In this document: positions 47,123 through 55,644 of the stretch, piece by piece
How positions within the stretch are numbered: the first letter of the stretch is position 1
Layout: every line of letters begins with the position of its first letter
From: Acetivibrio alkalicellulosi
Lineage (GTDB): Bacteria > Bacillota > Clostridia > Acetivibrionales > Acetivibrionaceae
Assembly: GCA_008125075.1 (NCBI GenBank)
Contig: VLTH01000002.1
Span: forward strand, 695,605-759,604
DNA length: 64,000 bases
Direction of reading: 5' to 3'
The notes under the pieces: generated by a model
The model's input: only the letters and a program-made list of their open reading frames with translations
Told to the model about the DNA's origin: nothing
Databases searched by the model: none
Program-made: the position numbers and the translations under genes

Positions 47123-47932
47123 ATGATTAAAAACATGACGCTAGGAAGATACTACCCAGTTAAATCTTTAGTACATGAAATTGATCCAAGAATAAAGATA
47201 GTGGTGGCAGTATCACTTATGATTACTATATTACTCACAAACTCATATGCAATTTTCGTTACACTAGCATGCTTAATACTTATTTCGATTAAATTTGCAA
47301 GAATTCCAATGGCATATGTTTTAAAAGGTCTAAGGCCTATTTTGTTTATAATTATTTCTACAGCTTCAATTAATATTTTCTTAACATCCGGAATAGTATT
47401 ATTTGAATATGGATTTATTCAAATAACTTATGAAGGGGTAGATAGAGCGGCTAAATTAGTATTTAGAATTATACTTCTTATGACTGGCACATCTTTGCTT
47501 ACACTGACTACCACACCAATAACACTAACAGATGGATTGGAAAAGCTTTTTAGTCCATTGAAAGTATTAGGTGTTCCAGTGCATGATTTTGCAATGATGA
47601 TATCTATTTCGCTAAGATTTGTTCCTGTACTTTTAGATGAGGCAAACAGAATTATGAAGGCACAAGCTTCAAGAGGAGTAGACTTTCAAAAGGGTAGCAT
47701 TGTAAAGAGAGTAAAAAACATAGTTTCTATAATGATACCCCTGTTTGTTAGTGTATTTAAGAGAGGGGATGAACTAGCTGTGGCAATGGAAGCAAGATGT
47801 TATAGAGGAGGCGAAGGAAGAACTAAAATACGGCAACTTAAGATAAAAACAAGAGATATAGCAATATTATTTTGCATAATAGCAATTCAATTTATACTAC
47901 TATATGTACAATACCTTTATATATTAGTATAA
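47123..47932 (+). CDS. ecfT: Energy-coupling factor transporter transmembrane protein EcfT
   Basis: EcfT is the scaffold that links the two ECF ATPases to vitamin-binding S-components. The 269-residue protein has about five to six membrane helices and the two cytoplasmic coupling motifs, ASRG (in QASRGVDFQKGS) and ARCYRG (in AMEARCYRGGEG). It starts with SLVHEIDPRIK, typical of the family. AAGGGGAAG precedes the ATG. It is followed by ROK and truA genes but lies about 24 kb from ecfA2. Confidence 0.95.
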   Translation: MIKNMTLGRYYPVKSLVHEIDPRIKIVVAVSLMITILLTNSYAIFVTLACLILISIKFARIPMAYVLKGLRPILFIIISTASINIFLTSGIVLFEYGFIQITYEGVDRAAKLVFRIILLMTGTSLLTLTTTPITLTDGLEKLFSPLKVLGVPVHDFAMMISISLRFVPVLLDEANRIMKAQASRGVDFQKGSIVKRVKNIVSIMIPLFVSVFKRGDELAVAMEARCYRGGEGRTKIRQLKIKTRDIAILFCIIAIQFILLYVQYLYILV

Positions 47933-47999
47933 TAGTTGTAGATGATAATTATAACGTTTAGAAAACATAAATTTCTTAAAAATTTTTGGGAGGATAAAA

Positions 48000-48947
48000 A
48001 TGTATCGTGTTGGAATTGATCTTGGAGGAACAAATATAGCAGCTGGAGTGGTGCGTGATGATGGTGTTATTATGTGTAAGGACAGTGTGCCTACACAAAG
48101 AGAAAGAACATATAGAGAAATAATAAAGGATATGGCTACATTGACTATGGAAGTGGTAAAAAAGTCAGGGGTTGGAATTGAAAACATTAAAAGTATTGGT
48201 GTTGGAAGCCCGGGTACACCTGATTGTAAGGACGGAGTTATTGTTTATAATAATAATTTGAATTTTCGGAATGTTCCAATAAGGGCAATAATGCAAGAAT
48301 ACATAGATTTGCCTGTTTATGTTGACAATGATGCCAATTGTGCAGCTTTAGCTGAAAGTGTAGCTGGAGCAGCAAAAGGAACAGGATCATCTGTTACAAT
48401 TACATTAGGAACTGGAATAGGAAGTGGAATAATTATTGATGGGAAGGCGTACAGTGGTTTTAACTGTGCAGGAGCTGAGCTAGGGCATACAGTAATAATA
48501 TACGATGGAGAGCAATGTACTTGTGGAAGAAAAGGTTGCTGGGAAGTATACGCCTCTGCAACTGCATTAATCAGACAAACTAAAAGAGCAGCAGAGCAAA
48601 ATCCTGATTCTGCTATAAATAGTCTTGTTGAGGGTGATATGTCTAAGATTGATGCTAAAACTGCTTTTGATGCTGCAAAAATGGGAGACCAAATAGGACA
48701 AAATGTTGTTAATCAATACATAAGATATATTGGAGAGGGAATTATTAATGTTATTAATATTTTTATGCCAGAAGTATTAGTAATAGGTGGAGGAGTATGT
48801 AAGGAAGGGGAATTCCTTTTAAAGCCTCTAAGAGACATTGTAAAAGAGGGAGTTTATAGTAAGGAAGAAATACCTCAAACACAGATTAAGACTGCACAAA
48901 TGGGCAATGATGCGGGAATTGTTGGTGCAGCAATGCTTCAAATATAG
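48000..48947 (+). CDS. glcK: ROK-family glucokinase
   Basis: Phosphorylates glucose with ATP in the cytoplasm. The 315-residue protein has the ATP-binding start GIDLGGTNIAAGVV, the sugar-site DNDANCAALAE and the ROK zinc motif CTCGRKGCWEVYASATAL. There is no N-terminal helix-turn-helix, so it is an enzyme rather than a repressor. GGGAGG precedes the ATG. It fits downstream of the cytoplasmic GH3 enzyme and the sugar importer. Confidence 0.92.
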   Translation: MYRVGIDLGGTNIAAGVVRDDGVIMCKDSVPTQRERTYREIIKDMATLTMEVVKKSGVGIENIKSIGVGSPGTPDCKDGVIVYNNNLNFRNVPIRAIMQEYIDLPVYVDNDANCAALAESVAGAAKGTGSSVTITLGTGIGSGIIIDGKAYSGFNCAGAELGHTVIIYDGEQCTCGRKGCWEVYASATALIRQTKRAAEQNPDSAINSLVEGDMSKIDAKTAFDAAKMGDQIGQNVVNQYIRYIGEGIINVINIFMPEVLVIGGGVCKEGEFLLKPLRDIVKEGVYSKEEIPQTQIKTAQMGNDAGIVGAAMLQI

Positions 48948-48963
48948 TAAAAACATTGAGTTT

Positions 48964-48991
48964 AAAGGGGCACATAACAGTGCCCTTTTTA
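48964..48991 (+). terminator. Intrinsic terminator after glcK
   Basis: AAAGGGGCAC pairs with GTGCCCTTTT around ATAACA, ending in T-rich sequence. Confidence 0.85.
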
Positions 48992-49058
48992 GTTAGAAGT
49001 TTAGAACAAAGTGAAAGACTTTAAAGAATGATTTTTTATATACTGGAAGTTGAGGTAA

Positions 49059-49799
49059 ATGAACGTGAAAAATATAAAATTAATAATAGAGTACGAGGGA
49101 ACTAATTATCACGGATGGCAAATACAAAAAAATGCCAAGACTGTTCAGAGTACAATTGAAAAGGCTATAAAGGGTTTGACAGGTGAAGAAATAAAATTAA
49201 CTGCATCAAGCAGAACAGATTTTGGAGTACATGCCTATGGGCAGACAGCTAACTTTAAAACACATTCTAGTATACCTGCCGATAGGTTTTCTTATGCGCT
49301 AAACAAAATGCTTCCTGATGACATAGTAATAAAACAATCAGAAGAGGTAGAAATAGATTTTCATGCAAGATATAATGCAAAGGGAAAGAAATACAGATAT
49401 ATTATATATAATTCTCAATTTCCTTCAGCTATTTTAAGAAACAGAGCATATCATATTCCTTTTAAACTTAATTTTGAAAACATGAAAGAAGGAGCAAGTT
49501 TTTTTTGTGGTACTCATGATTTCTCAGCATTTAAATCCAGTGGTAGCAGTGTAAAAACATCTATTAGAACAATTACAGAGATATCACTTGTTAAAAACGA
49601 GGATATAATAAAAATGGAGATAGCTGGAGATGGATTTTTATACAACATGGTACGTATTATTGCAGGAACTTTAGTTGACGTTGGAATGGGAAGAATTGAG
49701 TCAAAGGATATTATAGGTATTATTGAAGGACGAGACAGAAAAAAAGCTGGTAGGACTGCACCAGCACAGGGATTGTATCTACTAGAAGTTTATTATTAA
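49059..49799 (+). CDS. truA: tRNA pseudouridine(38-40) synthase TruA
   Basis: Isomerises uridines 38-40 of the tRNA anticodon arm. The 246-residue protein has the catalytic Asp54 in SSRTDFGVHAYGQ, the KKYRYIIYN strand and the GDGFLYNMVRIIAGTL helix. In many Clostridia it follows ecfT directly and precedes rplM-rpsI; here a glucokinase intervenes and rplM-rpsI are absent downstream. Confidence 0.97.
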   Translation: MNVKNIKLIIEYEGTNYHGWQIQKNAKTVQSTIEKAIKGLTGEEIKLTASSRTDFGVHAYGQTANFKTHSSIPADRFSYALNKMLPDDIVIKQSEEVEIDFHARYNAKGKKYRYIIYNSQFPSAILRNRAYHIPFKLNFENMKEGASFFCGTHDFSAFKSSGSSVKTSIRTITEISLVKNEDIIKMEIAGDGFLYNMVRIIAGTLVDVGMGRIESKDIIGIIEGRDRKKAGRTAPAQGLYLLEVYY

Positions 49800-49834
49800 G
49801 GAATGCTTTAGAAATAACTTAATATTCTCAAGTA

Positions 49835-49862
49835 CAAAATCCCGATGTTTTTACGGGTTTTG
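49835..49862 (+). terminator. Hairpin after truA
   Basis: CAAAATCCCG (49835-49844) pairs with CGGGTTTTG (49854-49862) with one bulge. It is a probable terminator; the U-run is in the stem. Confidence 0.5.
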
Positions 49863-50032
49863 GACGATGAGAATTGGATGTTATTTCTTAGCCATTATTA
49901 ATCATTAATTCCCACTTTACGTTTATCCTATGTTGGTGAGCTTTATGCTCATTTATATCTAATTAAGTTTCCATAACAAATAACATTTTTTTTGAACAAA
50001 ATTTAAAAAATGCAAAAGTGCAAAAATTACCG

Positions 50033-50098
50033 TTGACACAGGTGGTGCGAAGTGCTAAAATAAAAATTTTTGACAATAATTTAAGCTTGTAGTATAAT
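50033..50098 (+). promoter_or_regulatory. Two tandem near-consensus sigma-A promoters upstream of carD
   Basis: P1 is TTGACA 50033-50038, 17 nt, TAAAAT 50056-50061. P2 is TTGACA 50070-50075, 17 nt, TATAAT 50093-50098. The leader to carD is about 300 nt and contains CACCTTGAAAACGAAT near 50190-50205. This resembles the TTGAAAACTGAA segment of Firmicute rRNA operon leaders and spacers. Tandem perfect promoters and this motif suggest descent from an rRNA operon control region. Confidence 0.8.
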
Positions 50099-50407
50099 TA
50101 ACTTATAAGTATCATTTTATCATGTGTTATCAGTTCTATAGATATTGATTTACAAAGCAGTATTGTTTATGAAACACCTTAATTTAAGCACCTTGAAAAC
50201 GAATATTGCATCTTTTTGTTGTGTTATTTGAAAAATATATGATAAAGACTTGTATATAAATCTATTTTTTAGTTTAGCAAGGGGTAGATTAAAATTACAT
50301 GTGTGTCTTATCTTTTTGTAGGATGGGGTTTTATTGTTCCTATGGAAAGGATGTATAAATTATAATATGTTAGAAAAAAGGTCTGGTTATTTTGTGGAGG
50401 AGTGTGT

Positions 50408-50887
50408 ATGTATAATATTGGAGATCGAATTGTTTATCCTATGCACGGCGCAGGTGTCATAGAGTCAATTGAGGAAAAGGAGATTTTGGGGAATACGCAA
50501 AGCTATTATGTAGTTAAAATTCCAATAGGTGAAATGCGAGTTCTTATTCCCACTGGTAATGTCAACCACATAGGTATTAGGGAAATAATAAGTGAAACAG
50601 ATGCAGATAAGGTTTTTATGTTGCTTGGAAGTAAATCTGACATAACTACAGCTAATTGGAATAAGCGATATAGAGAGAATATGGACAAGATGAAAAGTGG
50701 AAACATTTACGAAGTTGTTGATGTTGTTAATGCGTTAATTCAAAGAGAACGAGAAAAGGGACTTTCAACTGGTGAGAGGAAAATGCTCAGCAGTGCTAAA
50801 CAAATACTTATAAGTGAGCTTGTGTTAGCTAAGAATATGGATCCATGTGAGCTGGAAAACATAATAGATAATTTTTTGAGTCATTAA
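50408..50887 (+). CDS. carD: CarD/CdnL-family RNA polymerase-binding regulator
   Basis: CarD-type proteins bind the RNA polymerase beta subunit and stabilise open promoter complexes, often at rRNA promoters. The 159-residue protein has the N-terminal Tudor-like domain (GDRIVYPMHGAGVIESIEEK to VLIPTGNV) and a C-terminal helical domain. The start is the ATG 7 nt after GGAGG; an in-frame GTG lies six bases earlier. It stands behind two strong promoters and ends at a strong terminator, so it is mostly monocistronic. Confidence 0.92.
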   Translation: MYNIGDRIVYPMHGAGVIESIEEKEILGNTQSYYVVKIPIGEMRVLIPTGNVNHIGIREIISETDADKVFMLLGSKSDITTANWNKRYRENMDKMKSGNIYEVVDVVNALIQREREKGLSTGERKMLSSAKQILISELVLAKNMDPCELENIIDNFLSH

Positions 50888-50964
50888 AAAATAAATGGCT
50901 CTAAATACATAAGATTTTTAATTTTAGAAAAGGAATTTATTTCCTCTCTGTTACTTATATTATT

Positions 50965-50995
50965 AAAAAAGCTGTTTTCAAGACAGCTTTTTTTG
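50965..50995 (+). terminator. Intrinsic terminator after carD
   Basis: AAAAAGCTGT pairs with ACAGCTTTTT around TTTCAAG and runs into seven T. Confidence 0.92.
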
Positions 50996-51049
50996 TGTAA
51001 TATTATATTCTAAGAGTATTGATAATAAGGGAATGGGAGATTTTTTAGT

Positions 51050-51784
51050 ATGAAAAACATTAAAAAGTTTGTAAGTGCTATAATTGTAGCAGCTGGTAAA
51101 GGTACGAGGATGAACCTAGACATTAATAAACAATACATGGAAATATGTGACCAGCCTGTACTTGCAAGAACCCTTAATGCCTTTGAAATGTGCAAACTAA
51201 TAAATGAGGTAATTTTGGTGGTTAATGAAAGTGACATATTTTATTGCAAAGAAAACATTGTTGAATTTTTTAAGTTAAATAAAATTAAGAAAATAGTTTG
51301 TGGAGGGAAAGAAAGGCAAAATTCTGTTTATAATGGATTGCTTGAAATAAGTAAACATTCAGATATTGTTGTTATACATGATGGGGCAAGGCCTTTTATA
51401 AGTGAGGAGATTATAGGAAATTGTATTAGTGGAGCTTATGAATACAATGCCTGTACAGCAGCTGTACCTGTTAAGGATACTATAAAAGGAGCTGATATAA
51501 ATGGTTTTGTTGAAAAAACTTATGATAGAAAAACACTCTGGTCAATTCAGACTCCCCAGGCATTTAGATATGACATAATTGTTAAAGCTCATGAAAAAGG
51601 AATAGAAGATAAAACAATAGTTACCGACGACACAAGCCTTACAGAGTATTTAGGTTACCCTACAAAGCTGGTTATGGGAAGTTATGATAATATTAAAATA
51701 ACAACAATTGAAGATTTAGAGTTTGGAAAGGCAATAATAGAAAAAGGGTTGGCAAAAAAATATGGGAGGACTGATTTTGAGTGA
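51050..51784 (+). CDS. ispD: 2-C-methyl-D-erythritol 4-phosphate cytidylyltransferase
   Basis: Third step of the MEP isoprenoid pathway: CTP + MEP to CDP-ME. The 244-residue protein has the nucleotide loop AAGKGTRMN, the QNSVYNGL segment, HDGARPF and VPVKDTIK, and TDDTSLTEYLG near the end. It overlaps the ABC ATPase by 4 nt, so it leads an ispD-natAB operon. Its usual partner ispF is about 3 kb downstream on the other strand. Confidence 0.96.
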   Translation: MKNIKKFVSAIIVAAGKGTRMNLDINKQYMEICDQPVLARTLNAFEMCKLINEVILVVNESDIFYCKENIVEFFKLNKIKKIVCGGKERQNSVYNGLLEISKHSDIVVIHDGARPFISEEIIGNCISGAYEYNACTAAVPVKDTIKGADINGFVEKTYDRKTLWSIQTPQAFRYDIIVKAHEKGIEDKTIVTDDTSLTEYLGYPTKLVMGSYDNIKITTIEDLEFGKAIIEKGLAKKYGRTDFE

Positions 51785-52512
51785 TTGAAATACAAAATAT
51801 ATCAAAGCATTTTGATAAAGTAGTTGCTGTAAACAAAATAAGTCTTAAAGTAAACAACGGTGAAATTTTTGGGCTTTTAGGTGAAAATGGTGCAGGTAAA
51901 ACTACCACATTGAGAATGTTGGCAACTATGTTAAAGCCTACTTCAGGAAGGGCAAAATTAGCAGGTTTTGATATAATTAAAGATGCTGAAAAAGTAAGAG
52001 GGAGTATTGGTATACTTTTTGGAGGAGAGACTGGGCTTTATGATAGACTAAGCTGTGAAGAAAATATTGCATATTTTGGTCAGTTAAATGACATGAAAAC
52101 ACCGGAAATAAAGGAAAGAATTAAAGTGCTTTCAAAGGCTTTTGGAATGGATTCATACTTAAAAAGAAGAGCTGGAAAACTGTCAAAGGGCATGAAGCAG
52201 AAAGTTGCCTTTGCTAGATCTATTATTCACAACCCAGACATAATGCTTTTTGATGAACCTACATCTGGACTTGATATCAGCTCCATAAGAGGTGTGCAGG
52301 AATTTATTAAAAACTGTAAGGAAGAAGGAAAGACTATTATTCTTTCAAGTCATAGTATGAGTGAAGTTGAAAAATTGTGTGACAGGGTGGGTATAATAAA
52401 CAAGGGAAGCCTTGTTGAATATGGAACTTTAGAAGAGTTAAAGCAAAAACACAGTGATGAAGATTTAGAAGAAATATTCATAAAATTGGTAGGTGGAAAA
52501 AATGAACATTAA
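51781..52512 (+). CDS. ABC transporter ATP-binding protein, NatA-like
   Basis: The 243-residue ATPase has Walker A GENGAGKTT, signature LSKGMKQKVAFA and Walker B IMLFDEPTSGLD. The sequence is of the sodium/drug exporter (NatA) type. GTG start overlapping the ispD stop; an 11-nt overlap with the permease gene follows. It probably works with the ABC-2 permease as an exporter. Confidence 0.93.
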   Translation: MIEIQNISKHFDKVVAVNKISLKVNNGEIFGLLGENGAGKTTTLRMLATMLKPTSGRAKLAGFDIIKDAEKVRGSIGILFGGETGLYDRLSCEENIAYFGQLNDMKTPEIKERIKVLSKAFGMDSYLKRRAGKLSKGMKQKVAFARSIIHNPDIMLFDEPTSGLDISSIRGVQEFIKNCKEEGKTIILSSHSMSEVEKLCDRVGIINKGSLVEYGTLEELKQKHSDEDLEEIFIKLVGGKNEH

Positions 52513-53716
52513 GCATATTTGGATAGTATTAAAGAAAGAAGCAAAAGATATAATAAGAGACAGAAAGACAATAATTACCAGTATTGTGGTTCCTATGCTA
52601 CTTATACCTTTACTTAATATATTAGTTGGGGGAAGTATAAGCAGGCTTAATTATGATATGACAGAAAACGTTACTGTTGCACTTTCAAAAGAATCAAATA
52701 CAGAAGAAATAAGGGAACTGGTAGAAAATCAGATATTTAATGAGTTTTCAAACATAACTTTATTGGATGTTGATGATCACATAGAAGCTATTGAAAAGTC
52801 GACAGTTCGAGTAGTTATGGATTTTGACAAAGACTATAAAGTGAAATTAGAGGAAGGAAAGCCCTTTGTAATAAGTCTTATGTATGACAGATCACAGACT
52901 AAATCACAAGGAAGTCTTCATATTGTATGGGATGCCATAGAGAGTTTTAATAAAAAGATTGTTGCTCAAAGAATTGAAGCCTTGGGATTAAACTTAAATT
53001 TATTGCAACCAGTACAAGTTGAAGAATATAATGTTGCAGATGATGAAAAAACAAGTGGGAGCATGCTGTCAATGTTTTTACCCCTATTAATTGTAATCTT
53101 ATTATCTGCTGGAGGAATAGCTCCTGCTGTTGACCTTGTAGCAGGTGAAAAAGAAAGAAACACACTTGAACCATTGCTTACTACAAAAATAGGAAGGTCT
53201 TCTCTTTTAGTGGGCAAATATCTAACGGTTACATTGTTTTCTTTAATTACAGTTATAGCCACCATGACGGGAGTGTTGGTAGGATTTTTTATAAACCCTG
53301 GTTCACTTACAATGGGAGCAGATGCAACTATTACGGGGTTTACTGTTCCACCTGCTGCTCTTTTAATGGCTATAGTTATATCAATAACTTTAGGGATGAC
53401 CTTTGCAGGAATACAAATTGCCTTGAGCACATATGCTAAGTCATTTAAAGAAGCACAGACATATCTTTCTTTTTTGATGATGGCAGCAATGATACCTGGA
53501 TATGCTACTATGTTTATGCAAGCTAATGAAATTCCCCAATACATGTTTGTTTTGCCTGTTTTAAATGCGTTATCTGCATTTAAAGAAATATTAACGTTTA
53601 ACATTAATAATACAAATTTGGTTTTAGCATTGTGTTCTTCTTTGGTTTATGTAATAATTGCTCTTTATCTAGCAGCCTCAATGTTTAAAAAGGAGAGGAT
53701 TCTTTTTAGAACATAG
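52502..53716 (+). CDS. ABC-2 type permease, NatB-like
   Basis: The 404-residue protein has an N-terminal helix (about 21-45) and a large extracytoplasmic loop of about 150 residues (TENVTVALSKESNTEE onward). A cluster of helices from about 180 follows, with VAGEKERNTLEPLLTTKI, the hallmark of NatB/ABC-2 exporters. The ATG after AGGTGG is chosen over a GTG three codons earlier. Substrate (Na+, peptide or drug) is unknown. A sensor kinase gene follows on the same strand. Confidence 0.9.
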   Translation: MNIKHIWIVLKKEAKDIIRDRKTIITSIVVPMLLIPLLNILVGGSISRLNYDMTENVTVALSKESNTEEIRELVENQIFNEFSNITLLDVDDHIEAIEKSTVRVVMDFDKDYKVKLEEGKPFVISLMYDRSQTKSQGSLHIVWDAIESFNKKIVAQRIEALGLNLNLLQPVQVEEYNVADDEKTSGSMLSMFLPLLIVILLSAGGIAPAVDLVAGEKERNTLEPLLTTKIGRSSLLVGKYLTVTLFSLITVIATMTGVLVGFFINPGSLTMGADATITGFTVPPAALLMAIVISITLGMTFAGIQIALSTYAKSFKEAQTYLSFLMMAAMIPGYATMFMQANEIPQYMFVLPVLNALSAFKEILTFNINNTNLVLALCSSLVYVIIALYLAASMFKKERILFRT

Positions 53717-53833
53717 TGTTTATAAATTGTAAAAATAATAAAGAGGTTTTTTAGTCTTAATGGAGAATAATATATAAGATATGAAAAATGTAATATAAGT
53801 ATTTATGTCTGGCAGATTTGGAGGACATGTAAT

Positions 53834-54739
53834 ATGTTTATTATATCTAATTTACTTATTTTGATAAATAATATAAGTAAATTTCACGCAATTCTTTTTT
53901 TTGTTCTTGGTTCAGTTTTAACTGTTGCAATTATTATGATTAAAGATAAAACTACTTTTGGCATAAGTAAATATACAAAAGAAGTTGTTATAGAGAGGGA
54001 AAGGCTTGCAGAATTAGGCAAGCTAACAGCTGGAGCTGCTCACAGCCTTAAGACGCCTGTTATGTCTATATCGGGAAGCTTAGAAGCTTTAGACGAACTT
54101 GTTGATGAATATAACAGGTCTATTGGAGATAATGAAGTGACAGAAAAGGATCATATGGAAATTGCAAAGGAAATGAAAGACTGGATTAGTAAGGCAAAAC
54201 CATACTGTTCATATATGTCGCAGACTATTACTGCTGTTAAAGGTCAAGCCAGTAAAAAGAACAATGCAAAAAGTGAAATTTTTACTATTGAAGACATGAT
54301 TGAAAGAGTAGAGATTTTGTTAGATTATGAGATTAGAAAACACTATTGTAATATGAACATTAATATTAAGTTAGATAAAAACACTCAAATAAAAGGTGAA
54401 ATAAATGATTTAGTTCAAGTTATGAACAATATTATTTCAAATGCCATTGAAGCATATGATGGAAGTTCTGGGAATATTGACGTAATTATTGATAGTAAAG
54501 ATGACAGAGTGGAAATTCAAATAAAGGATTATGGAAAAGGGATTCCAGATAAGATAAGAAAGAAGCTATTAAAAAATATTGTAACAACTAAAGGGAAAAA
54601 AGGTACAGGAATAGGCATATACCTATCCTATTATACAATTAAAAAGAAGTTTAGAGGTACAATGTGGATTGAAAGCCAAGAAGGTAAAGGAACTTCTGTT
54701 TACATTAGAATTCCTGTAAATAATAAATTAGCTTTTTAG
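53834..54739 (+). CDS. Sensor histidine kinase without partner regulator
   Basis: The 301-residue protein has one or two N-terminal membrane helices (about 5-37) and almost no sensor domain. It has a short dimerisation domain with the phospho-acceptor in AGAAHSLKTPV, the N-box MNNIISNAIEAYDG and the glycine loop GTGIGIYLSYYTIKK. No response regulator is adjacent. Such small-sensor kinases next to ABC exporters often sense the state of the transporter, so a link to the NatAB-like pair is reasonable inference. Confidence 0.88.
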   Translation: MFIISNLLILINNISKFHAILFFVLGSVLTVAIIMIKDKTTFGISKYTKEVVIERERLAELGKLTAGAAHSLKTPVMSISGSLEALDELVDEYNRSIGDNEVTEKDHMEIAKEMKDWISKAKPYCSYMSQTITAVKGQASKKNNAKSEIFTIEDMIERVEILLDYEIRKHYCNMNINIKLDKNTQIKGEINDLVQVMNNIISNAIEAYDGSSGNIDVIIDSKDDRVEIQIKDYGKGIPDKIRKKLLKNIVTTKGKKGTGIGIYLSYYTIKKKFRGTMWIESQEGKGTSVYIRIPVNNKLAF

Positions 54740-54752
54740 AATGTACCAACTT

Positions 54753-55223
54753 TTACTCAACAGTGATGCAACAAAAAGCTTGAATTCCCTTGCCCTGTCC
54801 AAATTGGGTCAAACCTTCACCAGTTGTTGCAGTAATGCCTATAGAATCTTCTGTTATTGAAAGTAGATTTGATATGCTTTTTCTCATATCGGGTATTTTA
54901 GGACTTATTTTAGGCACAAGGCATTCAATGGAAATTGAAACATGCACTATTTTTTTATCATTTAAATACTTTAGAGCCTCAAGAAGATATACGCTACTGT
55001 CTTTAATGCCCTTGTCAAGGCACAATTCATCACTAATTTTACCAAGGATGTTAACGCATGTTACACCTGAAATGGCATTTGTTATTGCATGTAGTATAAC
55101 ATCTGCATCACTATTTCCTTCTAATGGTGCACAATCATCAAAAACAACTCCACCTAAAATCAACTTTTTAGATTTATCATTAAAATCAAATCTGTGACTA
55201 TCCTGTCCAATACCGACTCTCAT
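54753..55223 (-). CDS. ispF: 2-C-methyl-D-erythritol 2,4-cyclodiphosphate synthase
   Basis: Fifth step of the MEP pathway. The 156-residue protein has the zinc ligands Asp8 and His10 in GQDSHRF and His42 region in SDADVILHAI, and the CDP-binding TATTGEGLTQFG end. It is on the opposite strand from ispD, from which it is usually inseparable, so a local inversion or insertion has split the pair. Confidence 0.95.
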   Translation of the reverse strand: MRVGIGQDSHRFDFNDKSKKLILGGVVFDDCAPLEGNSDADVILHAITNAISGVTCVNILGKISDELCLDKGIKDSSVYLLEALKYLNDKKIVHVSISIECLVPKISPKIPDMRKSISNLLSITEDSIGITATTGEGLTQFGQGKGIQAFCCITVE

Positions 55224-55308
55224 AATAGTTTATTCCCCCATATTTAAGCTGAAAATTTAAAATCATTATATCAAAATAGAGGATTCTTTACAACTACCAA
55301 ACCTGTTA

Positions 55309-55512
55309 GGGGGTGCATGTAACAAATGTGAAGAAAAATATTCCAGAAACTAAAGTTTCGCAGTTTAGAGCCTGTAAATGCTCCTCGGTGTCGAGCAAAA
55401 CTCGCTTCGCTCAAACAATGCTCTCCCTTTCCTCGTCGCATTAACAGGCTCTACAACTTGCTTTCACAATGTTTCTTCCATGTTTTTCTTCACTTAAAAA
55501 ATATGCACCCCC
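55309..55512. repeat. MITE-like interspersed repeat, copy D (most complete)
   Basis: The 204-bp element is bounded by GGGGGTGCATGTAAC on the left and ATATGCACCCCC on the right, inverted relative to each other. The subterminal GTGAAGAAAAA/TTTTTCTTCAC inverted pair continues the symmetry. Interior blocks are shared with copies A-C. Confidence 0.88.
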
Positions 55513-55567
55513 TGTTAAGAGGGGGTGCATTTAGTGAATGTGAAGAAAAACATTCCAGAAACTTAAG
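55505..55567. repeat. Second truncated MITE end abutting copy D
   Basis: GGGGGTGCATTTAGTGAATG at 55521 onward, then TGAAGAAAAACATTCCAG and AAACTTAAGG, repeats the left end of the element. Together with the right end of copy D it makes a strong hairpin (GCACCCCC 55505-55512 with GGGGGTGC 55521-55528). Confidence 0.8.
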
Positions 55568-55644
55568 GATTGTAAAAGGTAAAATGTTCTTTCAAATGAG
55601 GAAAATATGTGATATTATTATTCCATAAACAGGATGTGAGGCAA

